The translations under genes and the position numbers were made by a program. This document shows positions 54,687 through 64,000 of a stretch of DNA of 64,000 nucleotides, piece after piece. The DNA is taken from positions 1 to 64,000 of the forward strand of contig NZ_JABBYC010000020.1 in assembly GCF_016742955.1 (NCBI RefSeq). Reading direction: 5' to 3'. The number at the start of each line of letters is the position of its first letter. Positions within the stretch are counted from its first letter, which is position 1. The notes beneath the pieces were generated by a model that was given only the letters and a program-made list of their open reading frames with translations, was not told the DNA's origin and did no database searches. This DNA is from Myceligenerans indicum (GTDB lineage Bacteria > Actinomycetota > Actinomycetes > Actinomycetales > Cellulomonadaceae).

Positions 54687-56088
54687 CGAGACCGGCGTCG
54701 ACGCGGCCGGGACGGCGACGGACGTCCAGCGGGACGACCTCCCGCCCGCGCCCGGCGGACCGTACGCCGCATGGGGGCGGCTCCTGGTGTGGTGGCACGT
54801 CGCCTTCTGGGCTGTGCTCGCCCTGACGGCGCTCCAGATCGTCCTGCAGGGCGTCCGGGGGCGGGACCTGATGGTGGCCGGCGGGGCGATCGGGGCGATC
54901 GGGGTCGCCTACCTCGTATGGGGCGGCCCGGCCGCGCGCTCCCGGAACCAGGGGAAGGCCGTTCTGCAGCTGGCCGTGACCGTGGTCGGTGTGGCGGCTG
55001 CGCTGACCGTGACCGGCGATGCGTCCTTCCTTCTGTTCGTGGCCTTCGCCCAGTGCTGGATGCTGCTCGAGAGCCGCCTCTGGTCCCTGGTGGCCAGCGT
55101 GGCCCTGGCGGTCGCGGCGACCTGCGGCACCCTGGCCCGCGTGGGTCCGGACCCGGAAGCGGTGACGTCCGTCCCGGCCCAGATGGGTGTGAGCCTGGTG
55201 TTCGCGGTCGGGCTGGGGCTCTGGACCGCGTGGACGCTGCGGCGCGCTGAGGAACACGCGCGGCTGGTCGCAGAACTGCGGGACGCACAGCTCGCCCTCG
55301 CCCGGTCTCACCACGCCGCGGGTGTGGAGGCCGAGCGTGCGCGGATCGCGCGCGAGATCCACGACACGCTCGCGCAGGGGTTCACGAGTGTCGTCATGCA
55401 GGCGCAGGCGGCCTCGGCGGTCCTGGACGCGGACGGGTCGGACATGGTCCGCGACCGGCTCGAACTGATCGAGGAGACGGCGCGGGACAACCTCGCCGAG
55501 GCGCGAGCGCTGGTCGCGGCATTCGCACCGGCGCCGTTGAAGGAGAAGTCCCTGGCCGAGGCCCTGGGCCGGCTCGTGGCCCGGTTCGGCGACGAGACCG
55601 GCCTGGAGGCGTGGTTCGTCGCCGACGGTGTGCTCGGCCTGCCGCCGTCGGTCGAGGTGGTGCTCCTGCGGGTCGCGCAGGAAGGGCTCGCCAACGTGCG
55701 GCGTCACTCGGGCGCGCGCCTGGTCGAGGTCCGCCTCGCCCGCGTGGAGGACACGGTGCTCCTCGAGGTGTCGGACGACGGCCGCGGGCTGCCCGAGGGT
55801 GTCGGGATCGGCACGGGTGAAGGATTCGGGCTGTCGGGGATGCGGGAGCGAGTGGCGACGGCGGGCGGACGGTTGTCGATCGGCCCCGGCCGGACCGGCG
55901 GCACGCTGCTGGCGGCCTGGCTGCCGCTCGGCGATGCCGACCACACCGGCGTGAGGGCGGGCGTACCCGGCGTGCCGGAAGCGGCCGGCACCTCGACGGC
56001 CCCGGCGCGAGAGCAACCGGGCGCGGTCCCGGCGGCCGGACCCGCGGGCGTCCCGGATGCGGGCACGACGGAGAGGCAGAGCCGGTGA
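54676..56088 (+). CDS. HPK7-type sensor histidine kinase
   Basis: 470 aa. About five membrane helices between residues 35 and 190, then a short coiled coil and the phospho-acceptor His229 in ERARIAREIHDTLAQGFTSV. The HATPase_c domain follows (LLRVAQEGLANVRRHSGA, DDGRGLPEG, GFGLSGMRERVATAGG). The C-terminal about 60 residues are Ala/Pro-rich and disordered. ATG 54676 has GGAGG 4-5 nt upstream. Translationally coupled to the ABC permease before it and to the regulator after it (GTGA), so sensor and exporter form one unit. Confidence 0.9.
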   Translation: MTGDETGVDAAGTATDVQRDDLPPAPGGPYAAWGRLLVWWHVAFWAVLALTALQIVLQGVRGRDLMVAGGAIGAIGVAYLVWGGPAARSRNQGKAVLQLAVTVVGVAAALTVTGDASFLLFVAFAQCWMLLESRLWSLVASVALAVAATCGTLARVGPDPEAVTSVPAQMGVSLVFAVGLGLWTAWTLRRAEEHARLVAELRDAQLALARSHHAAGVEAERARIAREIHDTLAQGFTSVVMQAQAASAVLDADGSDMVRDRLELIEETARDNLAEARALVAAFAPAPLKEKSLAEALGRLVARFGDETGLEAWFVADGVLGLPPSVEVVLLRVAQEGLANVRRHSGARLVEVRLARVEDTVLLEVSDDGRGLPEGVGIGTGEGFGLSGMRERVATAGGRLSIGPGRTGGTLLAAWLPLGDADHTGVRAGVPGVPEAAGTSTAPAREQPGAVPAAGPAGVPDAGTTERQSR

Positions 56089-56696
56089 TTCAGGTGCTGG
56101 TGGCCGACGACCACCCCGTGGTGCGCTCCGGACTGGTGGGCATGCTCGCCGTCGAGCCCGACGTGGAGGTGGTGGGCGAGGCCGGCGACGGCGCTCAGGC
56201 GGTCGATCTGGCTCGGGAACTGGCCCCCGACGTCGTCCTCATGGACCTGCGCATGCCGGTGCTCGACGGTGTCGGGGCGACGACCCGAATCCGTGAAGCG
56301 CGCAACCCGCCACGCGTCGTCGTCCTGACCACCTACGACACCGATGCCGACATCTTGCGGGCGGTCGAGGCGGGAGCCACCGGCTACCTGCTGAAGGACA
56401 CGCCACGTGCGGATCTCGTCGCCGGGGTGCGCTCGGCCGCGCGAGGCGAGACCGTGCTGGCTCCGAGCGTGGCCACGCGCCTGGTGACCTCGGTTCGCAG
56501 TGATCGGCTCACGCCGCGCGAGGTCGAGGTGCTCACCCTCGTGGCGAACGGCCATTCCAACGCGGAGGTCGGCGCGCGGCTGTTCATCGCCGAGGCCACC
56601 GTGAAGACCCATCTGATCCGCGTCTTCACCAAGCTGGACGTCCAGGACCGGACCGCCGCGGTCTGGGTCGCTCGCGAGCAGGGCTGGCTCGGCTGA
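56085..56696 (+). CDS. NarL/LuxR-family response regulator
   Basis: 203 aa. The receiver has Asp54 in VVLMDLRMP, with ADDHP acidic residues and LLKDTPRADL; the C-terminal HTH is LTPREVEVLTLVANGHSNAEVGARLFIAEATVKTHLIRVF. It begins inside the stop of its kinase (GTG at 56085). It probably controls the exporter operon. Confidence 0.92.
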   Translation: MIQVLVADDHPVVRSGLVGMLAVEPDVEVVGEAGDGAQAVDLARELAPDVVLMDLRMPVLDGVGATTRIREARNPPRVVVLTTYDTDADILRAVEAGATGYLLKDTPRADLVAGVRSAARGETVLAPSVATRLVTSVRSDRLTPREVEVLTLVANGHSNAEVGARLFIAEATVKTHLIRVFTKLDVQDRTAAVWVAREQGWLG

Positions 56697-56734
56697 CGGA
56701 CCTGCGAGTCGGACGGCGCGGATATCTTGGGGGC

Positions 56735-57394
56735 ATGACTGCTGAGGGCATGACGGACGCAACGGCCTCCCGAACCGGTACCCCGATCACCTCCGTCGCC
56801 GAGCTCGAAGACCTCGTTGGCGTCGCGGCCCACCCGGCGCGAGACAAGACCCGCAGCGTCCTGCACGACCTCGACAGGGAGTTCCTCGCCGCGGCGTCAC
56901 TTTGCTTCGTCGCGACCGCCGATCCCGACGGGAACCTCGACGTCTCACCCAAGGGCGACCCGACAGGATCGTTCGCCGTCGTGCTCGACGACCGCACCAT
57001 CGCCATTCCCGAACGCCCCGGCAACCGCCGCGCCGACGGGTTCCACAACCTGCTCGCCGACCCCCGTATCGGCCTGATCTTCGTCGTCCCCGGCCGTGGC
57101 GACACCCTGCGGATCAACGGCACCGCGCGCATCGTCCGGGACGCACCCTGGTTCGCCGACCTCCAGGTACGTCGCCACGTGCCGGTGATCGGGCTGGAGG
57201 TGGAGATCGCCGAGGTGTTCTACCACTGCTCCAAGGCGTTCCTGCGCTCCAAGGCCTGGGACCCGGATTCCTGGACGCCGGACGCCGCCCCACGCCGGGC
57301 CGTCATCTCGAAGGAGCTGGAACGCAGGGATCAGTCGATCGCCGAACTCGACGAGTACTACGGACCGAGGTACGCCGAGAAGCTCTACGACTGA
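56735..57394 (+). CDS. Pyridoxamine 5'-phosphate oxidase-family FMN-binding protein (MSMEG_1061-like)
   Basis: 219 aa, split-barrel flavin protein. Motifs are CFVATADPDGNLDVSPKGDPTGSF, IAIPERPGNRRADGFHNLLADPRIGLIFVVPG and RINGTARIV, matching the pyridoxamine-oxidase-like subgroup to which MSMEG_1061 belongs. It has the C-terminal segment EVFYHCSKAFLRSKAWDPDSW typical of the group. It may bind FMN or F420; no substrate is known. The ATG 56735 follows TATCTT (56723-56728) by 6 nt, leaderless. Confidence 0.82.
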   Translation: MTAEGMTDATASRTGTPITSVAELEDLVGVAAHPARDKTRSVLHDLDREFLAAASLCFVATADPDGNLDVSPKGDPTGSFAVVLDDRTIAIPERPGNRRADGFHNLLADPRIGLIFVVPGRGDTLRINGTARIVRDAPWFADLQVRRHVPVIGLEVEIAEVFYHCSKAFLRSKAWDPDSWTPDAAPRRAVISKELERRDQSIAELDEYYGPRYAEKLYD

Positions 57395-57448
57395 CCAGCC
57401 GTGCCGACGGCCTGAGCGTGCTCGCACCGGTCGAGGCCGGACGGGGTA

Positions 57449-58678
57449 TCAGCGTTGACGCCCCAACGAAGCCGCGCGCCTGTTGCCCATGCGCAAGCGA
57501 CTCAGTCCGAGCAAGGCCGTGGCGACCGCACCGAAGGTCAACACGAACCAGTTCGGATCGTTCAGCGCGGCCCCGGCGAGGGCAAGGGACGCCACCGGGA
57601 TGATGAGGTTGTTCAGATTCCTGGCCAGGATCGAGCGAGTGCTCCGGCGAACGGTCACTATCGACGCTGCAGGCATGTGCATCAGGTGGCGCAGCGCCGT
57701 AGGGACGCGCACGGCAAGGTGCGCTGACATGCCCATCGCGAGGTTCGGCTTCGTCGGGTCGTGCGGTCGACCAGGCCGGCGGTCCTGGCCTGCGTGTGTT
57801 GTGGTGTCGGTGTCGCCTGGCGTGTGGTCCTGCAGAACCGTGACCTCGGTCTCGCTCCCGAGCCAACTGAGCACGACCTTGTCACCCGACCGCACGCCGA
57901 GTCGCTCCAGTGCGCCGTGCGTCATGCCGACCACATGTTGATGCTCATCGTCAGGATGGGCGAAGACGACTCGCATCGCCTGTTCCTCGGCCCGGAAGAA
58001 CCAGCGGAGTCCGCGCTCGGTTCCGGCCCGGAGAATCGCCGACAACGTGTCAAGCCTGCTTCCGCCCCGGCTGGTTCCGGTCGCGGGAGGCGGGTCGAGG
58101 AGGAACATGCCGGGATCGTCTGACCGTGCCCCGACCGCGGGCTCGGTGATCGTACGCAGGTGGTTGGAGATCCGGGCTGTTCCGGGCCGAACATGATCCC
58201 TGCTCACGATGACCACCGACGCTGCCACCCCGTTCCGGTTCATCACAGCCCGGCCCCTGCGCCCCGGAAAGTCGGCCGGCACCTGAATCTCATCGCTCCT
58301 CGGCAGGTCGTGGACGAGCGGCATGACCGGCGCAAGCTTGACCGGAACTGGTACGCGGACCGTCACTTCACAGCGCTCAGTGCCGATGCGCTCCGCTACG
58401 CCGAGGAGTGTCGATGTGACTCGACTCAGGGAGAACGTCAGTTCGTCCTTCGAGGGGTGAGATGTCGTCGCCCGCCCTGTCCCGGTCCACGCACGTTCGG
58501 CCCATGCCCACGCACGCACCGCCCGTAATCCGTGCTCGACGGTGACCGGTACCGGGCCGTCGGTGACCTTCAGGACCTCATCAGGAACGACGATCATCGG
58601 TATGGAGGACGGGGCTCGCGACGTCTCGGCGACGCCGGCGAACGTGATGTGTGGACCGTTCAGGGTGTCCCAAGGCAC
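57449..58678 (-). CDS. Unknown protein with beta-rich body and two C-terminal membrane helices
   Basis: 409 aa, not recognised. The C-terminus has two membrane helices (NLIIPVASLALAGAALN and WFVLTFGAVATALLGLSRL) and a basic tail. The central part contains THGALERLGVRSGDKVVLSWLGSETEVTVL, which looks like a double-psi barrel or similar small beta domain. Base composition seems lower in GC, and codon choice less strict, than in the neighbours, hinting at a later acquisition. Start chosen at GTG 58678, 6 nt after TATCCT (58690-58685); the ATG 58783 further upstream would run through the promoter. Confidence 0.6.
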   Translation of the reverse strand: MPWDTLNGPHITFAGVAETSRAPSSIPMIVVPDEVLKVTDGPVPVTVEHGLRAVRAWAWAERAWTGTGRATTSHPSKDELTFSLSRVTSTLLGVAERIGTERCEVTVRVPVPVKLAPVMPLVHDLPRSDEIQVPADFPGRRGRAVMNRNGVAASVVIVSRDHVRPGTARISNHLRTITEPAVGARSDDPGMFLLDPPPATGTSRGGSRLDTLSAILRAGTERGLRWFFRAEEQAMRVVFAHPDDEHQHVVGMTHGALERLGVRSGDKVVLSWLGSETEVTVLQDHTPGDTDTTTHAGQDRRPGRPHDPTKPNLAMGMSAHLAVRVPTALRHLMHMPAASIVTVRRSTRSILARNLNNLIIPVASLALAGAALNDPNWFVLTFGAVATALLGLSRLRMGNRRAASLGRQR

Positions 58679-58698
58679 CGGATCAGGATAGATGGACG

Positions 58699-58710
58699 GT
58701 TGCGCGCAAC
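58699..58710. promoter_or_regulatory. 12-bp palindrome between the divergent unknown gene and folC
   Basis: GTTGCGCGCAAC is a perfect palindrome lying 9 nt upstream of the TATCCT hexamer of the minus-strand gene, in its -35 region. It could be a repressor site; no regulator is assigned. Confidence 0.4.
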
Positions 58711-58829
58711 TCGGCTTACTCGGGATGTCGGGAACATCGTGGCCGAGGCAGCGGACCAGGCGTGTCGATGCCTGCCCGTCCATCGGCTTCGCGACGGAGA
58801 CGTTCGGCTCTCGCCACTATCCTCGTCAC

Positions 58830-60170
58830 GTGAGCGACGCCTTCAAGACCGTGAGCCGGGAGATCTTCTCCCGCATGCCCGAGCACAAGATCGACCCCAC
58901 CATGGCGCGCGTCGAGCGTGTGCTCGAACTGCTGGGTGACCCCCATCGAGCCTTCCGCACGGTCCACATCACCGGCACCAACGGCAAGTCCTCGACGGCT
59001 CGCATGGTCGAGTCGCTGGTCCGCGAGCACGGCCTGCGCACGGGCCTGTTCACCAGCCCCCACCTGTCCAGCGTCACCGAGCGCATCCAGATCGACGGCG
59101 AGCCGGTCGACGAGGAGCGTTTCGTCGAGGTCTTCGAGGACGTCGCCCCGTACATCGGCGTGGTCGACCGCGAGTCCGAGGCCGAGGGCGGCCCCCGCCT
59201 GAGCTTCTTCGAGGTCCTCACCGTCATGGCGATCGCCGCGTTCGCCGACGCGCCGGTCGACGTCGCCGTCGTCGAGGTCGGCCTGGGTGGCACCTGGGAC
59301 TCGACGAACGTCATCGACGCGCCGGTCGCGGTGCTCACACCGGTGGCGATGGACCACGAGAAGTGGCTCGGGCACAGCATCGCGGAGATCGCGGCCGAGA
59401 AGGCGGGGATCATCAAGGACGGCGCGACGGCGATCGTCGCCGCGCAGCGTGAGGAAGCCGACGCCGAGATCCGGGCCCGTGCCGAGCGGGTCGGCGCACA
59501 TCTGATCCGTGAGGGCGTCGACCTGGAGGTGGCCGGACGGCAGCTCGCCGTCGGCGGCCAGCTGATGGCGCTCCGTACCCCCGGCGGGCTGTACACCGAC
59601 GTGTACATCCCCCTGCACGGCGAGCACCAGGCGCACAACGCACTCCTCGCGCTCGCCGCGACCGAAGCCCTCATCAGTGGCGGCAAGGCGCTTGACGGTG
59701 GAGTGGTGGAGGCGGGGTTCGCCCACGTCACCAGCCCTGGAAGGCTGGAGGTGGTGCGGTCCAGCCCGACGACGATCGTCGACGTCGCCCACAATCCCGC
59801 GGGCGCCGAGGCCATGGTCGAGACGCTGGAGGAGGTGTTCGACCTGCAGCGGGTCATCGCGGTCGTCGGCATCATGGCGGACAAGGACGCCGAAGGACTG
59901 CTCGCCGTCCTCGAACCGTCTGTCGCCGAGATCGTCGTCACGCGCAACTCCAACGAGCGTGCCATGGACCCGGAGGAACTCGCCGAGGTGGGACGCGACG
60001 TGTTCGGCGACGACCGGGTGCATGTGGCCGCGGATCTCGCCGAGGCGATCCAGGTCGCGACGGACCTCGCCGAGGCCGGGGACGAGGTCGGTGTCGGGGC
60101 CGGTACCGCCGTGCTGGTCACGGGCTCCGTGGTCACGGTCGCGGACGCCCGCATCCTGCTGCGCCGATGA
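58830..60170 (+). CDS. folC: Bifunctional folylpolyglutamate/dihydrofolate synthase
   Basis: 446 aa; adds glutamate to dihydropteroate and folates using ATP. The Mur-ligase motifs are VHITGTNGKSSTARM (P-loop), FTSPHLSSVTERI, VVEVGLGGTWDSTNV and TIVDVAHNPAGAEAM. GTG 58830 follows TATCCT (58818-58823) by 6 nt, a clear leaderless start. In related actinobacteria folC is close to ileS or valS and followed by DUF4233 and ndk; here dhaKLM and a TetR gene stand between folC and DUF4233. Confidence 0.95.
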   Translation: MSDAFKTVSREIFSRMPEHKIDPTMARVERVLELLGDPHRAFRTVHITGTNGKSSTARMVESLVREHGLRTGLFTSPHLSSVTERIQIDGEPVDEERFVEVFEDVAPYIGVVDRESEAEGGPRLSFFEVLTVMAIAAFADAPVDVAVVEVGLGGTWDSTNVIDAPVAVLTPVAMDHEKWLGHSIAEIAAEKAGIIKDGATAIVAAQREEADAEIRARAERVGAHLIREGVDLEVAGRQLAVGGQLMALRTPGGLYTDVYIPLHGEHQAHNALLALAATEALISGGKALDGGVVEAGFAHVTSPGRLEVVRSSPTTIVDVAHNPAGAEAMVETLEEVFDLQRVIAVVGIMADKDAEGLLAVLEPSVAEIVVTRNSNERAMDPEELAEVGRDVFGDDRVHVAADLAEAIQVATDLAEAGDEVGVGAGTAVLVTGSVVTVADARILLRR

Positions 60171-60210
60171 GACCATGGTTCTGCCCGCGCCGACGAGGAA
60201 GGGACCAGCC

Positions 60211-61206
<996 letters not shown>

Positions 61207-61285
61207 CCGGGTGTACGTGAGCAAACCGGGTGAAAGTACATTTGCCGGCTCCACGGCACGACTGGAGGCACGAGGTGATGCTGCG

Positions 61286-61948
61286 GTGACGCTGGATGCG
61301 GACTGGGCGGAACGCTGGATCCGGCGGACCGCCGATGCGGTTGTCGACAGGCGTGACGAGCTGACCGAGCTGGACCGGGAGATCGGCGACGGTGACCACG
61401 GCGAGAACCTCGTCCGCGGGTTCCGGGCGGTGGTCGCCAAGCTGGACGCGCGGCGTGCGGAGGCTGAAGAGCCCGGGGCGTCGCCGCGGCTGGTCGGTGA
61501 CGTCCTCAAGCTCACCGCGACGACGCTCATGTCCACCGTCGGCGGAGCATCCGGGCCGCTGTACGGGACGGCGTTCCTGCGTGCCGCGAAGGTGACCGGC
61601 CACCCGGAGATCGACACCCGCACGATCGTCGCGATGCTCGAGTCGGCGCTGGACGGGATCACCGCGCGCGGTAAGGCCGAGCCGGGGGAGAAGACCATGG
61701 TGGACGCCTGGACGCCTGCCGTCGATGCCGCCGAGCGCGCCGCCGGCGAGGGCGACGAGGCCGATGCTCTCCGTGCCGCAGCGGCAGCGGCCGACGCCGG
61801 ATCGACCGCGACCATCCCGCTCGTGGCGACCAAGGGCCGCGCCTCGTACCTCGGGGAACGCAGCGCCGGGCACGAGGATCCCGGCGCGCGCTCCACCGCG
61901 CTGCTCCTCGCGGCAGCCGTCGAGGCGCTCGGCGAGGAGAACGCATGA
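61286..61948 (+). CDS. dhaL: Dihydroxyacetone kinase ADP-binding subunit DhaL
   Basis: 220 aa. The Mg-ADP site is seen as TELDREIGDGDHGENLVRGF and the lipid-like phosphate-binding loop TLMSTVGGASGPLYGTAFLR, with TMVDAWTPA. The frame is open upstream to 61211, but GTG 61286 gives the usual length (about 210). Its stop overlaps dhaM (ATGA). Confidence 0.92.
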   Translation: MTLDADWAERWIRRTADAVVDRRDELTELDREIGDGDHGENLVRGFRAVVAKLDARRAEAEEPGASPRLVGDVLKLTATTLMSTVGGASGPLYGTAFLRAAKVTGHPEIDTRTIVAMLESALDGITARGKAEPGEKTMVDAWTPAVDAAERAAGEGDEADALRAAAAAADAGSTATIPLVATKGRASYLGERSAGHEDPGARSTALLLAAAVEALGEENA

Positions 61949-62700
61949 CCGTGTCGATCGTCCTGGTGTCGCACTCGGCGGCCATGGCGCGGGGTCTGGC
62001 CGAGCTCGCCGGGCAGATGGCTCCGGATGTCACCCTGGTCCCCGTCGGAGGTCTGCCCGACGGCGGTCTGGGCAGTGCGCTCGACGACGTCACCGCGGCA
62101 CTTCGCACGGCGGCGACGGCCACGGGGGCCGTCGTGGTCCTGGCGGACCTGGGCTCGTCCGCGCTGACCGTCGAGTCGGCGCTGGAGCTCGACGACGACC
62201 TGGCCGCATCGGTGGCCCTGGCACCCGGCCCGTTCGTCGAGGGTGCGGTCGCCGCGGCCGTCGCGGCGCACGGCGGCTCGGACGTCGACGGGGTGGTGGC
62301 AGCCGTCCGGGACGCCGGCCGGACGTTCGCCGGGGCAGCCGGCCAGGCGGTGCCGGACGCGGACGGCGACGGCAGGCCCGGACCGGGCGGCGACGGCAGG
62401 CCCGGACCGGGCGGCCAGGACGACGTGGCCGTCGGAGGCGACGGCAGCGTCACGACCACGGCCACCCTGCGCAACCCGCTCGGTCTGCACGCCCGCCCGG
62501 CGGCGCTGGTCTCCCGGAAGGTCGCGGAGCTGGGTGCGTCTGTTCTGGTCGACGGTGTGGACGCGTCGAGCGTGCTGCAGCTCATGGCGCTCGGGGCGAC
62601 CCAGGGGCGGGAACTGACGATCACGGTGAGCGGCGAGGGCGCGGCAGGCGCGGCCAAGGTCCTGGCGGAGATGATCGGCTCCGGCTTCGGCGAGGTCTGA
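61945..62700 (+). CDS. dhaM: PTS-dependent phosphoryl donor DhaM (EIIA-HPr fusion)
   Basis: 251 aa. The N-terminal EIIA-mannose-like domain has the active His10 in VLVSHSAAMARG. The C-terminal HPr-like domain has NPLGLHARPAALV, His about 182. A linker with a 24-nt tandem duplication (PGPGGDGRPGPGG, about 62365-62415) joins them. No Enzyme I-like third domain is fused, unlike E. coli DhaM, so phosphate must come from a separate PTS Enzyme I elsewhere. It rephosphorylates ADP on DhaL. Confidence 0.93.
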   Translation: MTVSIVLVSHSAAMARGLAELAGQMAPDVTLVPVGGLPDGGLGSALDDVTAALRTAATATGAVVVLADLGSSALTVESALELDDDLAASVALAPGPFVEGAVAAAVAAHGGSDVDGVVAAVRDAGRTFAGAAGQAVPDADGDGRPGPGGDGRPGPGGQDDVAVGGDGSVTTTATLRNPLGLHARPAALVSRKVAELGASVLVDGVDASSVLQLMALGATQGRELTITVSGEGAAGAAKVLAEMIGSGFGEV

Positions 62701-62702
62701 AA

Positions 62703-63395
62703 GTGAACGGGCAAGGACAGGGTTTGCGCGAGCGCAACAAGCGCGCTCGCCGCGGCGCCATCATCGACGCCGCTCAGCGCCTCGTGCGGGAGCACGGGTA
62801 CGACGCCGTGACGACCGGGCAGATCGCCGCAGAGGCCGGGGTCTCACCGCGGACCTTCTTCAACTACTTCGGCTCCAAGGACGAGGCGGTCGTCGGGATC
62901 CGGACCGACGTCGGCCTCGATCCGGACGCGTCCCGCGCATTCGCCGAGGGCGGCCCCAGCGGCTACCTCCTGACCGACCTGGGGGCACTCCTGGGCGGCA
63001 TGCTGGACCAGCTCGGCGACGAACCGGCCCGGGTGCGGGCCGCGGTCGACCTGGTGCGGCGTGAGCCTCGCCTGCTCCAGCACCACCAGGACGCCGTCGA
63101 ACGCCATCGGAACGAGTTGCTCGCGCTGCTCGAGGAGCGCCGCGGGGCGGCACCGTTCGCGGCCGACGCGGAGACCGTCCTCGCGGCCGCGGGCGCCGTC
63201 ATGCAGGCCACCACCCTGGCATGGCTGCGTTCCGGCGGAGGGCACGGCGTTCAGGTCCACCTGCCGCAGGCGATCGGCGAGCTGCGGACGATCCTCTGCC
63301 AGGAGGCGCCGGACGGTGGGCAGGCGCCGGACGTAACGGAGCCCACATCCCAGCGTGCGGACCCGGCCGCCAGGACGGATATCGTGGCAGGGTGA
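62703..63395 (+). CDS. TetR-family transcriptional regulator, probable dha regulator
   Basis: 230 aa. The HTH is AIIDAAQRLVREHGYDAVTTGQIAAEAGVSPRTFFNYFGSKDEAV. A long helical sensor domain follows, with a disordered tail. GTG 62703 starts 2 nt after the dhaM stop, with GAGG at 7-8 nt, so it is the last gene of the dha operon and may control it. Its stop overlaps the DUF4233 start (GTGA). Confidence 0.88.
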   Translation: MNGQGQGLRERNKRARRGAIIDAAQRLVREHGYDAVTTGQIAAEAGVSPRTFFNYFGSKDEAVVGIRTDVGLDPDASRAFAEGGPSGYLLTDLGALLGGMLDQLGDEPARVRAAVDLVRREPRLLQHHQDAVERHRNELLALLEERRGAAPFAADAETVLAAAGAVMQATTLAWLRSGGGHGVQVHLPQAIGELRTILCQEAPDGGQAPDVTEPTSQRADPAARTDIVAG

Positions 63396-63829
63396 GCAAG
63401 GACCGACCCGCCGCCGGCGATCGCATCAAGGCCAAGCCCTCCGCGCTGGTGCAGTTCACCTCGACAGTCCTCGCCTGCGAGGCGGTCGTGGTGCTGTTCG
63501 TCACGCTCGTCGCGTTCGGACTGCGCGACCTCGCCTACGAGCGCGGACCGCTCCAGTCGGACTCCGCAGCGGTCGTGTGGGGGGTGGGAGGCGGCATCGC
63601 GCTGCTGCTCCTGCTGCTGTCGCGGCTCACGAGGCGCCCGGCCGGGCTCGTCGCGGGGACGATGGCGCAGGTCCTGGTGCTCGCCACGGGGCTGGCCGTA
63701 CCGCTCGCGACCATCGTCAACCTGGTGTTCGTCGCGCTGTGGGTCATGGCGTTGCGGCTGGGTTCGCGTGTCGACCGGGAGCGCGCTGCCTACGACGCCA
63801 CGCACCCGGAGACCGCGCCGAACAGCTGA
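63392..63829 (+). CDS. DUF4233 membrane protein
   Basis: 145 aa with about four membrane helices (FTSTVLACEAVVVLFVTLVAFGL, VVWGVGGGIALLLLLLS, AGTMAQVLVLATGLAVP, ATIVNLVFVALWVMAL). DUF4233 proteins usually lie between folC and ndk in actinobacteria, as here. GTG 63392 follows TATCGT (63380-63385) by 6 nt, which lets it be transcribed independently of the TetR gene it overlaps. Function unknown. Confidence 0.85.
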   Translation: MSKDRPAAGDRIKAKPSALVQFTSTVLACEAVVVLFVTLVAFGLRDLAYERGPLQSDSAAVVWGVGGGIALLLLLLSRLTRRPAGLVAGTMAQVLVLATGLAVPLATIVNLVFVALWVMALRLGSRVDRERAAYDATHPETAPNS

Positions 63830-63903
63830 GCGGTCCGCAGGGCCGGCCCGGACGTCGCTCCGGGCGGTGAACACCGACGTCGTGCCCCATTACGCTGGGG
63901 CTC

Positions 63904-64000
63904 ATGACCGACGTCGCAACCGAGAACCTGCCCACCGAGACCGCCGATGCGCCCGTGGCCGAGCGCACGCTCGTGCTCGTCAAGCCCGATGGCGTGCGCC
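63904..64000 (+). CDS. ndk: Nucleoside-diphosphate kinase (3' partial)
   Basis: Only 32 codons are inside the window. After a 20-residue acidic extension, ERTLVLVKPDGVR is the conserved first strand of Ndk, which transfers phosphate between nucleoside triphosphates. The ATG 63904 follows TACGCT (63891-63896) by 7 nt, leaderless. The position next to DUF4233 is the usual one. Confidence 0.85.
   Translation, partial: MTDVATENLPTETADAPVAERTLVLVKPDGVR

Overview
The window is very GC-rich, gene-dense chromosomal DNA from an actinomycete. A Micrococcales bacterium, perhaps near Promicromonosporaceae or Cellulomonadaceae, fits best. The evidence is the leaderless-start promoters, an actinobacterial ileS T-box, the folC-DUF4233-ndk block, PaaX and DUF4126 families, and F420 enzymes. 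No rRNA, tRNA, CRISPR array, phage or IS element was seen. The first 19 bases exactly match the Tn5/Nextera mosaic end, so the left edge is a library adapter and not genome.

Layout. 1-4.7 kb: end of a carbohydrate ABC transporter (permease, Tat-type solute-binding lipoprotein), a 2-hydroxyacid dehydrogenase and a LacI regulator. 4.9-10.9 kb: VOC protein, valS (archaeal-like form), a small membrane protein, an LLM-class oxidoreductase and cofE. 11.0-17.2 kb: a JetABC/MksFEB SMC complex without the JetD nuclease, a 19-bp-periodic palindromic repeat where jetD would be expected, and a small HTH gene with a 5' hairpin. 17.4-26.6 kb: YdcF, DUF1232, acetyltransferase, acyltransferase, DUF4126, ppdK, and a drug-efflux/TetR pair with a clear operator. 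26.6-29.9 kb: a DesKR-like two-component system next to a fatty-acid desaturase, with one DNA motif shared by both promoters. 29.9-36.0 kb: GH15 enzyme, hipBA, HhH-GPD glycosylase, lipoprotein, GNAT, Ddn-like protein. 36.1-40.1 kb: kynA, amidohydrolase, kynU and paaX-like genes. 40.1-43.0 kb: an ABC transporter resembling the proposed F420-0 importer. 43.2-51.9 kb: TPR-like membrane protein, SDR, sulfite-oxidase-like enzyme, T-box, ileS, membrane protein. 51.9-58.7 kb: secreted protein, ABC-2 exporter with its own two-component system, PPOX protein and an unknown protein. 58.8-64 kb: folC, dhaKLM, TetR, DUF4233 and the start of ndk.

How the genes work together. The cofE, LLM, Ddn-like and F420-0-importer-like genes together suggest salvage of F420-0 from outside followed by glutamylation. 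The kyn operon should take tryptophan to anthranilate, with an amidohydrolase in the slot of kynurenine formamidase. The HPK7 kinase/NarL regulator pair probably controls membrane fluidity through the desaturase. DhaKLM phosphorylates dihydroxyacetone using the PTS, but Enzyme I is not in the window. Many genes have a TANNNT hexamer 6-8 nt before the start codon and no Shine-Dalgarno site, so leaderless mRNAs appear common; this was used to choose several starts.
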